Below, piece by piece: positions 37,317-45,678 of a DNA stretch of 64,000 bases (within the stretch, counting starts at the first letter, position 1; the number at the start of each line of letters is the position of its first letter). Made by a program: the position numbers and the translations under genes. Below the pieces are notes generated by a model. That model was not told the DNA's origin. It searched no databases and worked only from the letters and a program-made list of their open reading frames with translations. The stretch is from a bacterium (GTDB lineage Bacteria; Cyanobacteriota; Vampirovibrionia; Gastranaerophilales; Gastranaerophilaceae), in assembly GCA_017405375.1 (NCBI GenBank), contig JAFRAO010000027.1, forward strand, positions 1 to 64,000. Direction: 5' to 3'.

Positions 37317-38402
37317 ATGGTTGAAAATGCAAGTGAAAATGCAAATACAAATACAAATGCAGTAGCGAATAACACAAATCCCTCATATCCGAATGTTTCA
37401 AGTATGAATCCGACACAAAAGGTTGCTGCGTTGTTAATTCTTATGGGACCTGAAACTGCTTCTGAAGTTTTAAAAAATGTTCAGGATAATGATTTATTGG
37501 AACAAATAGCATTGGAAATAGCAAGCTTAAACAAGGTTCCAATGAATATGCTTGCTGTTATTTTAGACGAATTTCGAATTTTGTTTCAAGCAAGCAGTTA
37601 TATAGCAAAAGGCGGTAAAGATTACGCAAGACAAGTTTTAGAACTGACATACGGTACAGAACAAGCTAAACGTATTATGACACGTTTGGAAACGTTATTG
37701 AATGCAAATCCGTTTCAAATGTTTAATGAAGCTGACCCGATTCAATTAGCTACATCATTCCAAAACGAAAATCCGCAATTAATAGCGTTAATTTTAGCGT
37801 ATTTGCAACCAGCGCAATCAGCAAAGATTTTGAATTGTTTACCACCTGATGTGCAAGCTCAGGTGGCTATGAAAATCGCAGAAATGGATACAACAAATCC
37901 GGAAATTCTTGCAGATATAGAAAAAATTGTTGAAACTAAATTTTCATCAATCATGGTTCAAGATTTTTCTCAAGCCGGTGGTATTGATACATTGGCTAGT
38001 ATCTTGAACAGAACTGACAGAGCTACCGAACGTAATGTACTCGATTTACTTGAAATAGAAAATCCAAAATTAGCAGATGAAGTAAGAGAATTAATGTTCG
38101 TATTTGAAGATATAGTAAGACTTGATAACAAAGCTGTACAACGTATTTTACGTGAAATTAATACAAAAGATATGGCTTTGGCACTTAAAGGTACAAAACA
38201 AGAAGTTAGAGATAAAATATTTATTAACATGTCAGAACGTGCTCAACAGATGTTACGTGATGATATGGAATATCTGGGTCCTGTAAGAGCAAAAGATGTT
38301 CAAGAAGTTCAAACTCAAATATGCGCGACCATTAAATCACTAGAAGCAAGTGGTGAAATTGTTATTGAACAAAATGAAGATGAGGAAGAATTCATTGACT
38401 AA
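37317..38402 (+). CDS. fliG: Flagellar motor switch protein FliG
   Basis: 361 residues, with an Asn/Thr-rich N-terminal tail, then the FliG N domain (TQKVAALLILMGPETASEVLKNV), the middle domain (NENPQLIALILAYLQPAQSAKILNCLPPDVQAQVAMKIAEM) and the C-terminal torque helix with charged residues (FEDIVRLDNKAVQRILREINTKDMALALKG...RDDMEYLGPVRAKDVQ). It couples MS-ring to stator. It starts 4 nt after the fliF stop. Confidence 0.96.
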   Translation: MVENASENANTNTNAVANNTNPSYPNVSSMNPTQKVAALLILMGPETASEVLKNVQDNDLLEQIALEIASLNKVPMNMLAVILDEFRILFQASSYIAKGGKDYARQVLELTYGTEQAKRIMTRLETLLNANPFQMFNEADPIQLATSFQNENPQLIALILAYLQPAQSAKILNCLPPDVQAQVAMKIAEMDTTNPEILADIEKIVETKFSSIMVQDFSQAGGIDTLASILNRTDRATERNVLDLLEIENPKLADEVRELMFVFEDIVRLDNKAVQRILREINTKDMALALKGTKQEVRDKIFINMSERAQQMLRDDMEYLGPVRAKDVQEVQTQICATIKSLEASGEIVIEQNEDEEEFID

Positions 38403-39315
38403 TAAAATAAATAAAATGAATGTTCAAATAGGAGAAAGTTACGTTGTCCCGTTAGAAAACAATTTGCAAGATGAAGAAAACAAATTAAAAAAAATGATTT
38501 TGCTTGCTGATAAAAAACGAGATGAGATAATACAAGATGGCGTAAAAAAATCGAGTGCACTAATTGAAGAAGCCAAACAAATATTAGAACAAGCCAGAAT
38601 TGAATCTGAAAATATTATAAAGCATGCAGAAAATACTGCAGAAGCCGAATCGGCAGAAATTAAGGAAAATGCTCGAAAAGAGGGTTATGAGGATGGTAAA
38701 AATCAGGGATATTTAGATGGAACGGCTCAGTTGGAAGAAAAAGTTAAAGCTGTTGATATATTTGCAAAATGTCAGTTTGATTTAAAGCAAAATATTATTA
38801 AATCTGCAGAATTAGATATTATAAATTTAGTTTTAGAAATTGCAAGAAAAGTTTGTCAAAAATCTTTTGATACGGATAGTGATATTTTAAAGCGAATAAC
38901 TGTTGAGGCAATAAACAAATTAAAAGATAAAGAGTCAATTACAATAACAATCAATCCGAAAATTGCAGAAAAAATTTATTCTATATCTGATGATTTGAAG
39001 TCATCTATTCCAAAATTAGAAAACATAAAAATTATTGAAGATAATAATGTTTCGGAAGATGGTACGATAGTTGAATCACTTTTATCACGCGTTGATTGCA
39101 GATTAAGCACCCAAATTAATCAAATTGCCGAAAAATTCATGTCTGCGTATTACCAAAAAGAAGACAATATTACCAATGATAAAGAAGAATTGCAAGAAAA
39201 TGAAACAGAATTTAAGAATACTGATATTAATGATGCAGAAATTGTGAAAAATGACATAATTGATATTAATGGAGAAACTGATAAGGAAGTTAGAAATGAC
39301 GATTCAGTTCAATAA
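38395..39315 (+). CDS. fliH: Flagellar export regulator FliH
   Basis: About 306 residues. I chose TTG 38395, which has GAGGAAG 6-9 nt upstream and overlaps the fliG stop by 8 nt; ATG 38416 is the alternative. A long helical Glu/Lys-rich region (LADKKRDEIIQDGVKKSSALIEEAKQIL) with GxxxG-type spacing (GYEDGKNQGYLDGTAQLE) and a C-terminal FliH/HrpE domain are visible. An extra acidic tail of about 55 residues follows. It binds FliI and controls its ATPase. Confidence 0.88.
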   Translation: MTNKINKMNVQIGESYVVPLENNLQDEENKLKKMILLADKKRDEIIQDGVKKSSALIEEAKQILEQARIESENIIKHAENTAEAESAEIKENARKEGYEDGKNQGYLDGTAQLEEKVKAVDIFAKCQFDLKQNIIKSAELDIINLVLEIARKVCQKSFDTDSDILKRITVEAINKLKDKESITITINPKIAEKIYSISDDLKSSIPKLENIKIIEDNNVSEDGTIVESLLSRVDCRLSTQINQIAEKFMSAYYQKEDNITNDKEELQENETEFKNTDINDAEIVKNDIIDINGETDKEVRNDDSVQ

Positions 39316-40612
39316 AGAGAAGTTTTTAAGCGTAATACAAAATACTTCTACAATTAAAGAAATAGGTCGTGTTACGGAAATAAAAGGTTTAATAATAGAA
39401 GCTGACGGTCCTGAATCTTGTATAGGTGATTTATGTTATATCTACAAAAAACCTAATGAACCGCCATTATGGGCTGAAGTTGTCGGATTTAAAGAAGGGA
39501 AAGTTCTTTTAATGCCACTTGGTTTGATGGACGGAATTCAACCGAAATCAATAATAATAAATACCGGCGGGCCAATGAAAATAAAAGTTGGAAATAATAT
39601 TTTAGGAAGAGTTTTGGACGGTTTAGGAAATCCTATAGATTCATTCGGGGATATTAATGTAGAAACATATATTTCAACTTCATCAAATCCGATAAATCCT
39701 TTGAAAAGGGCGAGAATTGAGGAACCTCTTTCATTGGGAATAAAATCTATTGATGGATTTATTACTGTTGGTAAAGGACAAAGGCTGGGTATATTTGCAG
39801 GTTCAGGCGTAGGAAAAAGTACAACTCTTTCTATGATGGCAAAGAATACGAATGCAGATATAAATGTAATTGCCCTAATAGGTGAACGTGGACGTGAAGT
39901 TAGGGAATTCATTGAAAAAAATATGGGACCGGAAGGGATGAAACGTTCTGTTGTTGTTGCGGTTACGTCAGAACAGCCTGATTTAGTTAAAATAAAAGGA
40001 GCTTTTGTCGCTACATCTATTGCCGAATATTTTAGAGATAAAGGTAAAGATGTTTTGTTTATGTTAGATTCGGTTACTCGTATTGCTATGGCACAGCGTG
40101 TAGTTGGTTTAAGCACCGGAGAAGCGCCGGCTATGAGGGGATATACACCGAGTGTATTTGCAATTATGCCAAAATTAATGGAACGTGCAGGCTGTAATGA
40201 TAAAGGTTCTATTACTGCATTATATACAGTATTAGTCGAAGGGGATGATTTTAACGAACCTATTTCTGATACTGCAAGAAGTATCTTAGATGGGCATATT
40301 ATGTTATCACGTGAATTAGCACATAAGAATCAATATCCTGCGGTTGATGTATTGCAGTCTATAAGCAGGGTTATGGGTGATGTTACCACAAAAGAACACA
40401 GAGATGCTGCAGCGAAAATCAGAAATTGGCTTGCTGTTTATAAAAAGAATGAGGATTTGATAAATATCGGAGCATATCAACGTGGGGCTGATGCTTTGTG
40501 CGATGAAGCCATTGATAAAATGCATGATATTATAACATTCTTAAATCAATCTACATCCGAAAACTGTCCTTACGAAAAAACCATTGAGGATTTAATAAAA
40601 CTTGCTAATTAG
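39296..40612 (+). CDS. fliI: Flagellum-specific export ATPase FliI
   Basis: 438 residues from ATG 39296 (AGGA upstream; overlaps fliH by 20 nt). Walker A is GIFAGSGVGKST, then GERGREVREF, Walker B VLFMLDSVTRIAMAQR and the T3SS-specific GYTPSVFAIMPKLMERAG. It energises unfolding and export of flagellar subunits. Its stop overlaps the convergent ctpA stop by 4 nt. Confidence 0.96.
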   Translation: MTIQFNKEKFLSVIQNTSTIKEIGRVTEIKGLIIEADGPESCIGDLCYIYKKPNEPPLWAEVVGFKEGKVLLMPLGLMDGIQPKSIIINTGGPMKIKVGNNILGRVLDGLGNPIDSFGDINVETYISTSSNPINPLKRARIEEPLSLGIKSIDGFITVGKGQRLGIFAGSGVGKSTTLSMMAKNTNADINVIALIGERGREVREFIEKNMGPEGMKRSVVVAVTSEQPDLVKIKGAFVATSIAEYFRDKGKDVLFMLDSVTRIAMAQRVVGLSTGEAPAMRGYTPSVFAIMPKLMERAGCNDKGSITALYTVLVEGDDFNEPISDTARSILDGHIMLSRELAHKNQYPAVDVLQSISRVMGDVTTKEHRDAAAKIRNWLAVYKKNEDLINIGAYQRGADALCDEAIDKMHDIITFLNQSTSENCPYEKTIEDLIKLAN

Positions 40613-41862
40613 TATGTTGGATTTTTTTGCTCGGATTTTATTTTTTCATTAATTACTTTTTTGGCGACTTCTAATTGAGAATCATGATTTTTTTTGAAAT
40701 CGTCCATGGTTAATTCAACTTCAATATCTGGTTTAATACCTTTCTTATTAATATCATTCCCTTTTGGGGTTAAATATTTTGCAATAGTCAAATTCAATCC
40801 TGTTTCATTAGGCAAAGGCAGAACTTCTTGTACCATACCTTTTCCGTACGTTGTGGTACCGATAAGTTTTGCTTTGTTGTAATCTTTTAGTGCACCTGAT
40901 AATATTTCGCTTGCGCTTGCACTTGAATGGTCAATTAAAACAACAAGCGGTTTATTAACAGTATATTTAATATCTTGTGCGTTAAAATCTTGTTTTGAAC
41001 CGTTACGACCTATGACACTTACAATTTTTCCGTCGGGGATAAATAAATTCGCTATAAAAATTGCGTTAGGTAATAATCCACCCGGATTTCCTCTTAAATC
41101 GAGTATTAATCCATCTGTCTTTTCTGTTTTTTCAAGTGCCTGAACAAATTCATTTGTTGTTGACATTCCTATAAAACTTAAAATCTGTATGTAGCCGATA
41201 TTTTTATCTACAGAACTCTTAACGGTCTTGATTTTTATTTCTTTACGTTTTATAGATTTTGTAATCTTTTTACCGTTTCTTAAAAGTGTTATTTCAACTA
41301 CGTTATTTTCCGGCCCGCGAACCATCGAAGCAACATCTGAAATTGACATTCCACTAACTTCTTTTTTATCTACGGCGAATATAATATCACCGGTTTTTAT
41401 TCCTGATGTACTTGCCGGAGTCCCCTCAATTACATTTAAAATATAAATTTTACCCGCATTTGAAAATATATTAACACCGATACCTGTTATTTTAGAATCA
41501 ATAGAACTGTTTAAATCTTCGTATTCTTTTTTTGATAAGAATTTGGAATAAGGGTCATTTAAACTTTCAAGCATTGTGTTTATTGCAACATACGCATCAT
41601 CTTCGGTTTTAATTTTGCCTTGATAGTGGAGTTTCCAATAATACCAATCTTGTTCATTTAGATTTTTATCATAATAAGATTTTTTAATTATTTTCCATGA
41701 TTTATCAAATAATTTTTGGGGTGGAATATACTCTTTATTTGTAACTGTTTGCATTCTTCTTGGTGAAGATAACATGTGCGTATAAATACTTTTTAAAAAA
41801 TTGTTAAAAAGCATTAATGCAAACATCAATATGAAAAAAATTAATACATATTTTTTCTTCAT
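40609..41862 (-). CDS. ctpA: C-terminal processing protease (S41)
   Basis: 417 residues from ATG 41862; TTAAAT is 6 nt upstream. The N-terminal membrane anchor (KKYVLIFFILMFALMLFNNFL) precedes a helical N domain, a PDZ domain (GIGVNIFSNAGKIYILNVIEGTPASTSGIKTGDIIFAVD) and the protease core. Catalytic Ser is in IDHSSASASEIL and Lys in TTYGKGMVQEV, with the substrate segment DLRGNPGG. It is an envelope protease that trims or degrades exported proteins. Confidence 0.93.
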   Translation of the reverse strand: MKKKYVLIFFILMFALMLFNNFLKSIYTHMLSSPRRMQTVTNKEYIPPQKLFDKSWKIIKKSYYDKNLNEQDWYYWKLHYQGKIKTEDDAYVAINTMLESLNDPYSKFLSKKEYEDLNSSIDSKITGIGVNIFSNAGKIYILNVIEGTPASTSGIKTGDIIFAVDKKEVSGMSISDVASMVRGPENNVVEITLLRNGKKITKSIKRKEIKIKTVKSSVDKNIGYIQILSFIGMSTTNEFVQALEKTEKTDGLILDLRGNPGGLLPNAIFIANLFIPDGKIVSVIGRNGSKQDFNAQDIKYTVNKPLVVLIDHSSASASEILSGALKDYNKAKLIGTTTYGKGMVQEVLPLPNETGLNLTIAKYLTPKGNDINKKGIKPDIEVELTMDDFKKNHDSQLEVAKKVINEKIKSEQKNPTY

Positions 41863-41970
41863 AGAAATATTTAACATCAACTATTTATTTTAATCAATAG
41901 GTAATGTGCATATATTTTTTTAGATTAAATTAATACTAATTTAAATTGTTTTTTGTTTAATAATGTATTA

Positions 41971-42906
41971 TTATCCTAATTTTTGCAACATCAAATTGAC
42001 ACAAATTTTTGAATTTAAACGTTGTGATACAACTTCATAACATTTGTCTGCAACATAACAATATGCTTTTTGATTATTTAAATAATAATTAATTTTTTCA
42101 ACCAAATCGGCAGAATTGACATAAAATGGGAGGTTCCCGCTAAATAAATCCAGTTCTTCTCTAAAATCGCTTATTAATAACGTTTTGCATGCAACAGTTT
42201 GAATTGTTCTGTAATTCAAAGAAGATATACCTTGTGAGTTCATATTAATAACTATTTTTGCTTTATTTATAGCTTGTGCCATACTTTTTTCGTTATCGAT
42301 AAATCCCATATAAGCATGCTTTAGCAACTCTTTTTCATCGGTTCTTGAAAGTGCATCTTCAAAATGTCTTTGAATTGCAAACCAACCAAAACTCAAGTTT
42401 GGAAAATTTTGCATTAATTCGATGAAAAAATTTAATCTGTAGTCTGTATCGAGCCGCCCTGCAAACATTATGTCAAACTCTTTTTTTAAATTTAGCGGTT
42501 TATAGATTTCTGTATTTACGAAATGGGGCAAGTAAAAAATATTTTTATTATTTATTTTTTTACACAATTCTCTATCCCAATAAAACGTATAATTATCATT
42601 GCATTCCAGATAAGGTAAATATTTTTGCCAATCATCATTTACGCCTGATGCTTTTCCCTCAATAACATCTGAAAAATAGCTTATTAAAGGGATATGCAAG
42701 TTATTATCAACTTTTAATTTTACAGGTGAAAAGTCGTATCCGACGATATAATCGTAATTTTTCCCATTTATGAATTCTAAAAAATTATCTTGCTTTAATT
42801 CGTCATAGATTTGAACAAAATGACCGTTTTGAATAAATCCGTCAAAGACACTTGAAATTGTTAATCTCCCGCCAATACTATGCGGTAATATTCCCAAAAT
42901 ATTCAT
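41971..42906 (-). CDS. Glycosyltransferase of the GT-B type (CgeB-like)
   Basis: 311 residues. The N-terminal half has a Rossmann-like start (MNILGILPHSIGG) and no clear anchor. The C-terminal half resembles GT-B enzymes of the CgeB/GT1 group: FDIMFAGRLDTDYRLNFFIELM, MGFIDNEKSMAQAINKAKIVINMNSQGISSLNYRTIQTVACKTLLISDFREELDLF. The sugar and acceptor are unknown. No other saccharide gene flanks it, although kdsA and a second glycosyltransferase lie 13 kb away. Confidence 0.75.
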   Translation of the reverse strand: MNILGILPHSIGGRLTISSVFDGFIQNGHFVQIYDELKQDNFLEFINGKNYDYIVGYDFSPVKLKVDNNLHIPLISYFSDVIEGKASGVNDDWQKYLPYLECNDNYTFYWDRELCKKINNKNIFYLPHFVNTEIYKPLNLKKEFDIMFAGRLDTDYRLNFFIELMQNFPNLSFGWFAIQRHFEDALSRTDEKELLKHAYMGFIDNEKSMAQAINKAKIVINMNSQGISSLNYRTIQTVACKTLLISDFREELDLFSGNLPFYVNSADLVEKINYYLNNQKAYCYVADKCYEVVSQRLNSKICVNLMLQKLG

Positions 42907-42985
42907 ATCTATAATAAAAACATAAAATCTATAATTTGTCTATTCTAAATATAAAATTTTTGTCTGTCTTGAACTTAAAAATATT

Positions 42986-43047
42986 GTCATACTGAAAACG
43001 TAGAAAATACGGACGTAGGACATAATTTTCAAGTTGTTCGGCATGAC
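42986..43047. repeat. Imperfect inverted repeat GTCATACTGAA / TTCGGCATGAC
   Basis: The 11-nt arms pair with one mismatch and one G-T pair, around a loop of about 40 nt. It looks like a dispersed intergenic palindrome of the type seen in many bacterial genomes. No gene is seen from 42907 to 43163. Confidence 0.5.
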
Positions 43048-43163
43048 ACGATACCTGAAGGAAATAACAAACTTTATGGCATGAAAAGGTCAAGCAACAC
43101 AAACTATTGACAACGTAATAATTTTTTGATAGTATTTAGGAGTTACGTTGGCTCTGGTAGTAG

Positions 43164-43323
43164 TGCGCTAGGGCAAGCAAATTGAAAATTTAATATCCGA
43201 GCTCCAGTGGCAAGGACTCCGCGAGAACGATTAAGTATCGTTCGAGATGGAGGGGAGGTAGACGAGTCTACCGATTGCGCTAGGGCAAGCAAATTGAAAA
43301 TTTAATATCCGAGCTCCAGTGGC
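43164..43323 (+). repeat. 48-bp direct repeat covering the tRNA-Leu 5' end, with tRNA-like spacer
   Basis: 43164-43211 and 43276-43323 are identical over 48 nt (offset 112) and both end in GCTCCAGTGGC, the first 11 nt of tRNA-Leu. After the first copy comes a hairpin GAACGA-TTAAGTA-TCGTTC (43225-43243) with a 7-nt loop like an anticodon arm, then TGGAG (43248-43252), which can pair with CTCCA (43202-43206), and GGTAGA-CGAG-TCTACC (43257-43272). It may be a decayed tRNA gene or a small structured RNA. Confidence 0.75.
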
Positions 43324-43402
43324 GGAATCGGTAGACGCGTCGGACTTAAAATCCGATTGGGCGAACAACTCAGTGCCAGTTCAAGTCTGGCCTGGAGCAC
43401 CA
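43313..43402 (+). tRNA. tRNA-Leu(UAA)
   Basis: Class II tRNA. The acceptor GCTCCAG pairs with CTGGAGC, the discriminator is A, and CCA is encoded at 43400-43402. Anticodon loop ACTTAAAAT gives UAA. The variable arm TGGGCGAACAACTCA and T-arm CCAGTTCAAGTCTGG are standard. Confidence 0.96.
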
Positions 43403-43403
43403 T

Positions 43404-43432
43404 AAAGACAAGGTTGAATCCTTGTCTTTTTT
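43404..43432 (+). terminator. Rho-independent terminator of tRNA-Leu
   Basis: AAAGACAAGG-TTGAAT-CCTTGTCTTT plus a T run. The T run overlaps the stop codon of the convergent rsmD, so the hairpin may serve both sides. Confidence 0.9.
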
Positions 43433-43940
43433 AATCTCTTTTTTTCAAATAGGTTACTTTTTTATCACCGTATTTTTTTTGTTTTATAATTTCAAACCCT
43501 TTAAAATCAATATCTACGGTATGTTCAATTATTACGATATTACTTTTTGGCAGAATTGATAAAATCTTTTCATAAATACCTGCATAGTATGGCGGATCAA
43601 TATATATAACATCAAAAAATTCATTTGGAACAATTTTAAGGCTATCACCTCTCAAAATATTTGGCCTTATATTTAACAATTTATAATTTTCATTCAAGAT
43701 TTTTAGAACTTTTGGGTTTTGTTCTATTGCCAGAACTTTTTTAAATCCTCTGGAAAGTGCTTCCAGACCCATTATACCGGAACCAGCAAACATATCGAGG
43801 AAAGAAGCATTTTCAAAATCAATTAATGCTTGTAGAGTATTAAAAACAGCCATTCTGACTTTTGAAAGTGTAGGACGTGTTATTTTTTCATCCGGCGCTA
43901 ATATTTTTCGTCCTTTATATTTACCCGCAGTTATATTCAT
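43431..43940 (-). CDS. rsmD: 16S rRNA m2G966 methyltransferase
   Basis: 169 residues. N-terminal MNITAGKYKGRKILAP and RPTLSKVRMAVFNTL are RsmD hallmarks; the SAM loop is FLDMFAGSGIMGLEALSRG, followed by AIEQN and the catalytic DPPYY. GGAG precedes the ATG. It overlaps the end of the recombinase gene by 20 nt. Confidence 0.95.
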   Translation of the reverse strand: MNITAGKYKGRKILAPDEKITRPTLSKVRMAVFNTLQALIDFENASFLDMFAGSGIMGLEALSRGFKKVLAIEQNPKVLKILNENYKLLNIRPNILRGDSLKIVPNEFFDVIYIDPPYYAGIYEKILSILPKSNIVIIEHTVDIDFKGFEIIKQKKYGDKKVTYLKKRD

Positions 43941-44802
43941 TATTTACTCCATTTATTGAGAAATAAACATCTTTTAATCGTTTTTTACTAATATGCGTAT
44001 ATAATTGAGTTGTAGCGACATCACTATGACCTAAGAGTTCTTGTACAACTCTAAGATTAGCACCATTTTCTAACAGATGTGTAGCGTAAGAATGTCTGAG
44101 GGTGTGCGGAGAAATATTTTTATGAATTTTTTTACCTTGTTCGTGAATAAACGTATAAATATTTTGTCTTGTTAGTGGTTTACCCAAATCAGAAATCAAT
44201 AAACGTTTTGTATCAAGTCTGAATTTTTTTACCAAGAAATCTCTTTGGGTCATATATTGTTTTAATGCATATATTGCTTTTGAGCCTAATGGCACAATTC
44301 TTTCTTTTGAACCTTTACCAAAAGCGCTAAGATATTTAGCGTTTATATCAAAATTATTAACAGTTAAATTTACTAATTCAGATACACGTAATCCGCATCC
44401 ATATAATAATTCTACGATAACTTGTTGTAATTTTGTCAAATTGGCGTTTAAAATTTCTTCTATTTCTGTTATAGTTAAAACTTTTGGCAACTTTTTCGGA
44501 ATTTTTGGTCGTTCTATGGTCAATGTAGAATCAATTTTACATTTTTCATTAGCGCATAACCATTTAAAAAATCCGCGTAAAGATGAAATTTTTCTGATTA
44601 CGCTTGTAGGCAGATAATTTTTTTCTCTTAAAAAAATAATATAAGAATGTATAGTCATTCGTGATATATCGTTATAATCCGTACAGTTGCAAAAGTCTAA
44701 AAACATCATCAAATCTGTTTTGTATGCATCTATCGTATTTTTGGATAATCCTCGTTCTAATTCCAGATATTCTAAATATTCTGATAAATCTTGACTAATC
44801 AT
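43921..44802 (-). CDS. xerD: XerC/XerD-type tyrosine recombinase
   Basis: 293 residues from ATG 44802; TATAAT (44809-44814 minus) is 6 nt upstream. The N-terminal SAM-like core-binding domain (LSEYLEYLELERGLSKNTIDAYKTDL) precedes the catalytic domain with Arg in GCGLRVSELVNL, Lys in FGKGSKERIVPLG, HTLRHSYATHLLENGANLRVVQELLGHSDVATTQLYTHI (His-x-x-Arg, His and nucleophile Tyr). It resolves chromosome dimers at dif. XerC or XerD cannot be told apart by eye; no second copy or integron is near. Confidence 0.9.
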   Translation of the reverse strand: MISQDLSEYLEYLELERGLSKNTIDAYKTDLMMFLDFCNCTDYNDISRMTIHSYIIFLREKNYLPTSVIRKISSLRGFFKWLCANEKCKIDSTLTIERPKIPKKLPKVLTITEIEEILNANLTKLQQVIVELLYGCGLRVSELVNLTVNNFDINAKYLSAFGKGSKERIVPLGSKAIYALKQYMTQRDFLVKKFRLDTKRLLISDLGKPLTRQNIYTFIHEQGKKIHKNISPHTLRHSYATHLLENGANLRVVQELLGHSDVATTQLYTHISKKRLKDVYFSINGVNNEYNCG

Positions 44803-44865
44803 ATACAAATTATAATATTTATCCGAATATAATTAATGCTATAAATAAAGTATTTATGCATTATT

Positions 44866-45678
44866 TTATACAGTTGCAAAATTAATAATTTCAGGATTTT
44901 TAGGCAATTCATAAAACATTTTTGCTGCTTGCTTAAATTCATTTGCATTTGCACTGACTAAAAAAGTTTCGCTTCCTGTTTCATTATCATTTAGTAAATT
45001 TTTTTGTTTCAAATCTTCTTTTATGAAATTGGCAAAATGATAAGATGGTTCAATAAATAATTCTTTTGGCGCAAACTTTGATAAAACATTTAATAAAAAC
45101 GGGTAATGAGTACAGCCCAAGATTATTTTATCAGGATTATTTTCCATCATTCTGTATAGATTTTCTTTTATAAGCTCAACACTTAATTCATCATTTTGCT
45201 TGTTATTTTCGACAATTTGAACCCAACCAGGACAAGACATTTCAAAAATATCAATATCTTTACGATATTTATGAATTTCAGTACTATATGCCCTTGATTC
45301 AATAGTTGCAGATGTTGCGAAAACTCCTAAGCGATTTATATTAAGGTTTGCGACAACTTTTGCATAAGTTTGAATAATAGGATAAAGGATATAATCATAA
45401 AAATTTTTATATTCATCATAAACATTTGCAGAAGTAGTATTGCAAGCCATTACAACTGCTTTTGCATTTTTATAATTAAAGTAGCTAAAAATATTAGACG
45501 TTATCTCAATTAATTGTTCTTTGGTTTTTTGACCATAAGGACAATTTTTTAAATCACCAAAATAAATATAATTTTCATTTGGTAAAATATTTTTAAGCGC
45601 TTTATATACAGTAAGTCCGCCAACTCCCGAATCAAAAACTGCTATTGGATTATTTTTTTTGCTGGTGTTCGTAATAAT
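44866..45678 (-). CDS. murI: Glutamate racemase with a non-canonical start
   Basis: About 265-270 residues. The conserved N-terminus (PIAVFDSGVGGLTVYKAL, then YFGDLKNCPYG) is fully coded, then MACNTTSAN with the first catalytic Cys and GCTHYPFLL with the second. No ATG, GTG or TTG lies in frame before this N-terminus; the first ATG is the internal Met of MACNTT at 45450. A plausible start is ATT 45678, 7 nt after AAGGG. The alternative is slippage on the A8 run (45653-45660) that fuses amiC to murI. It supplies D-glutamate for peptidoglycan. Confidence 0.85.
   Translation of the reverse strand: MITNTSKKNNPIAVFDSGVGGLTVYKALKNILPNENYIYFGDLKNCPYGQKTKEQLIEITSNIFSYFNYKNAKAVVMACNTTSANVYDEYKNFYDYILYPIIQTYAKVVANLNINRLGVFATSATIESRAYSTEIHKYRKDIDIFEMSCPGWVQIVENNKQNDELSVELIKENLYRMMENNPDKIILGCTHYPFLLNVLSKFAPKELFIEPSYHFANFIKEDLKQKNLLNDNETGSETFLVSANANEFKQAAKMFYELPKNPEIINFATV

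Noticed and set aside
39538..40116. 192-codon minus-strand frame inside fliI
   Set aside because: Antisense shadow of fliI.
45450..45452. ATG 45450 as the murI start
   Set aside because: It would remove the conserved FDSGVGG N-terminus, which is coded in the same frame upstream.
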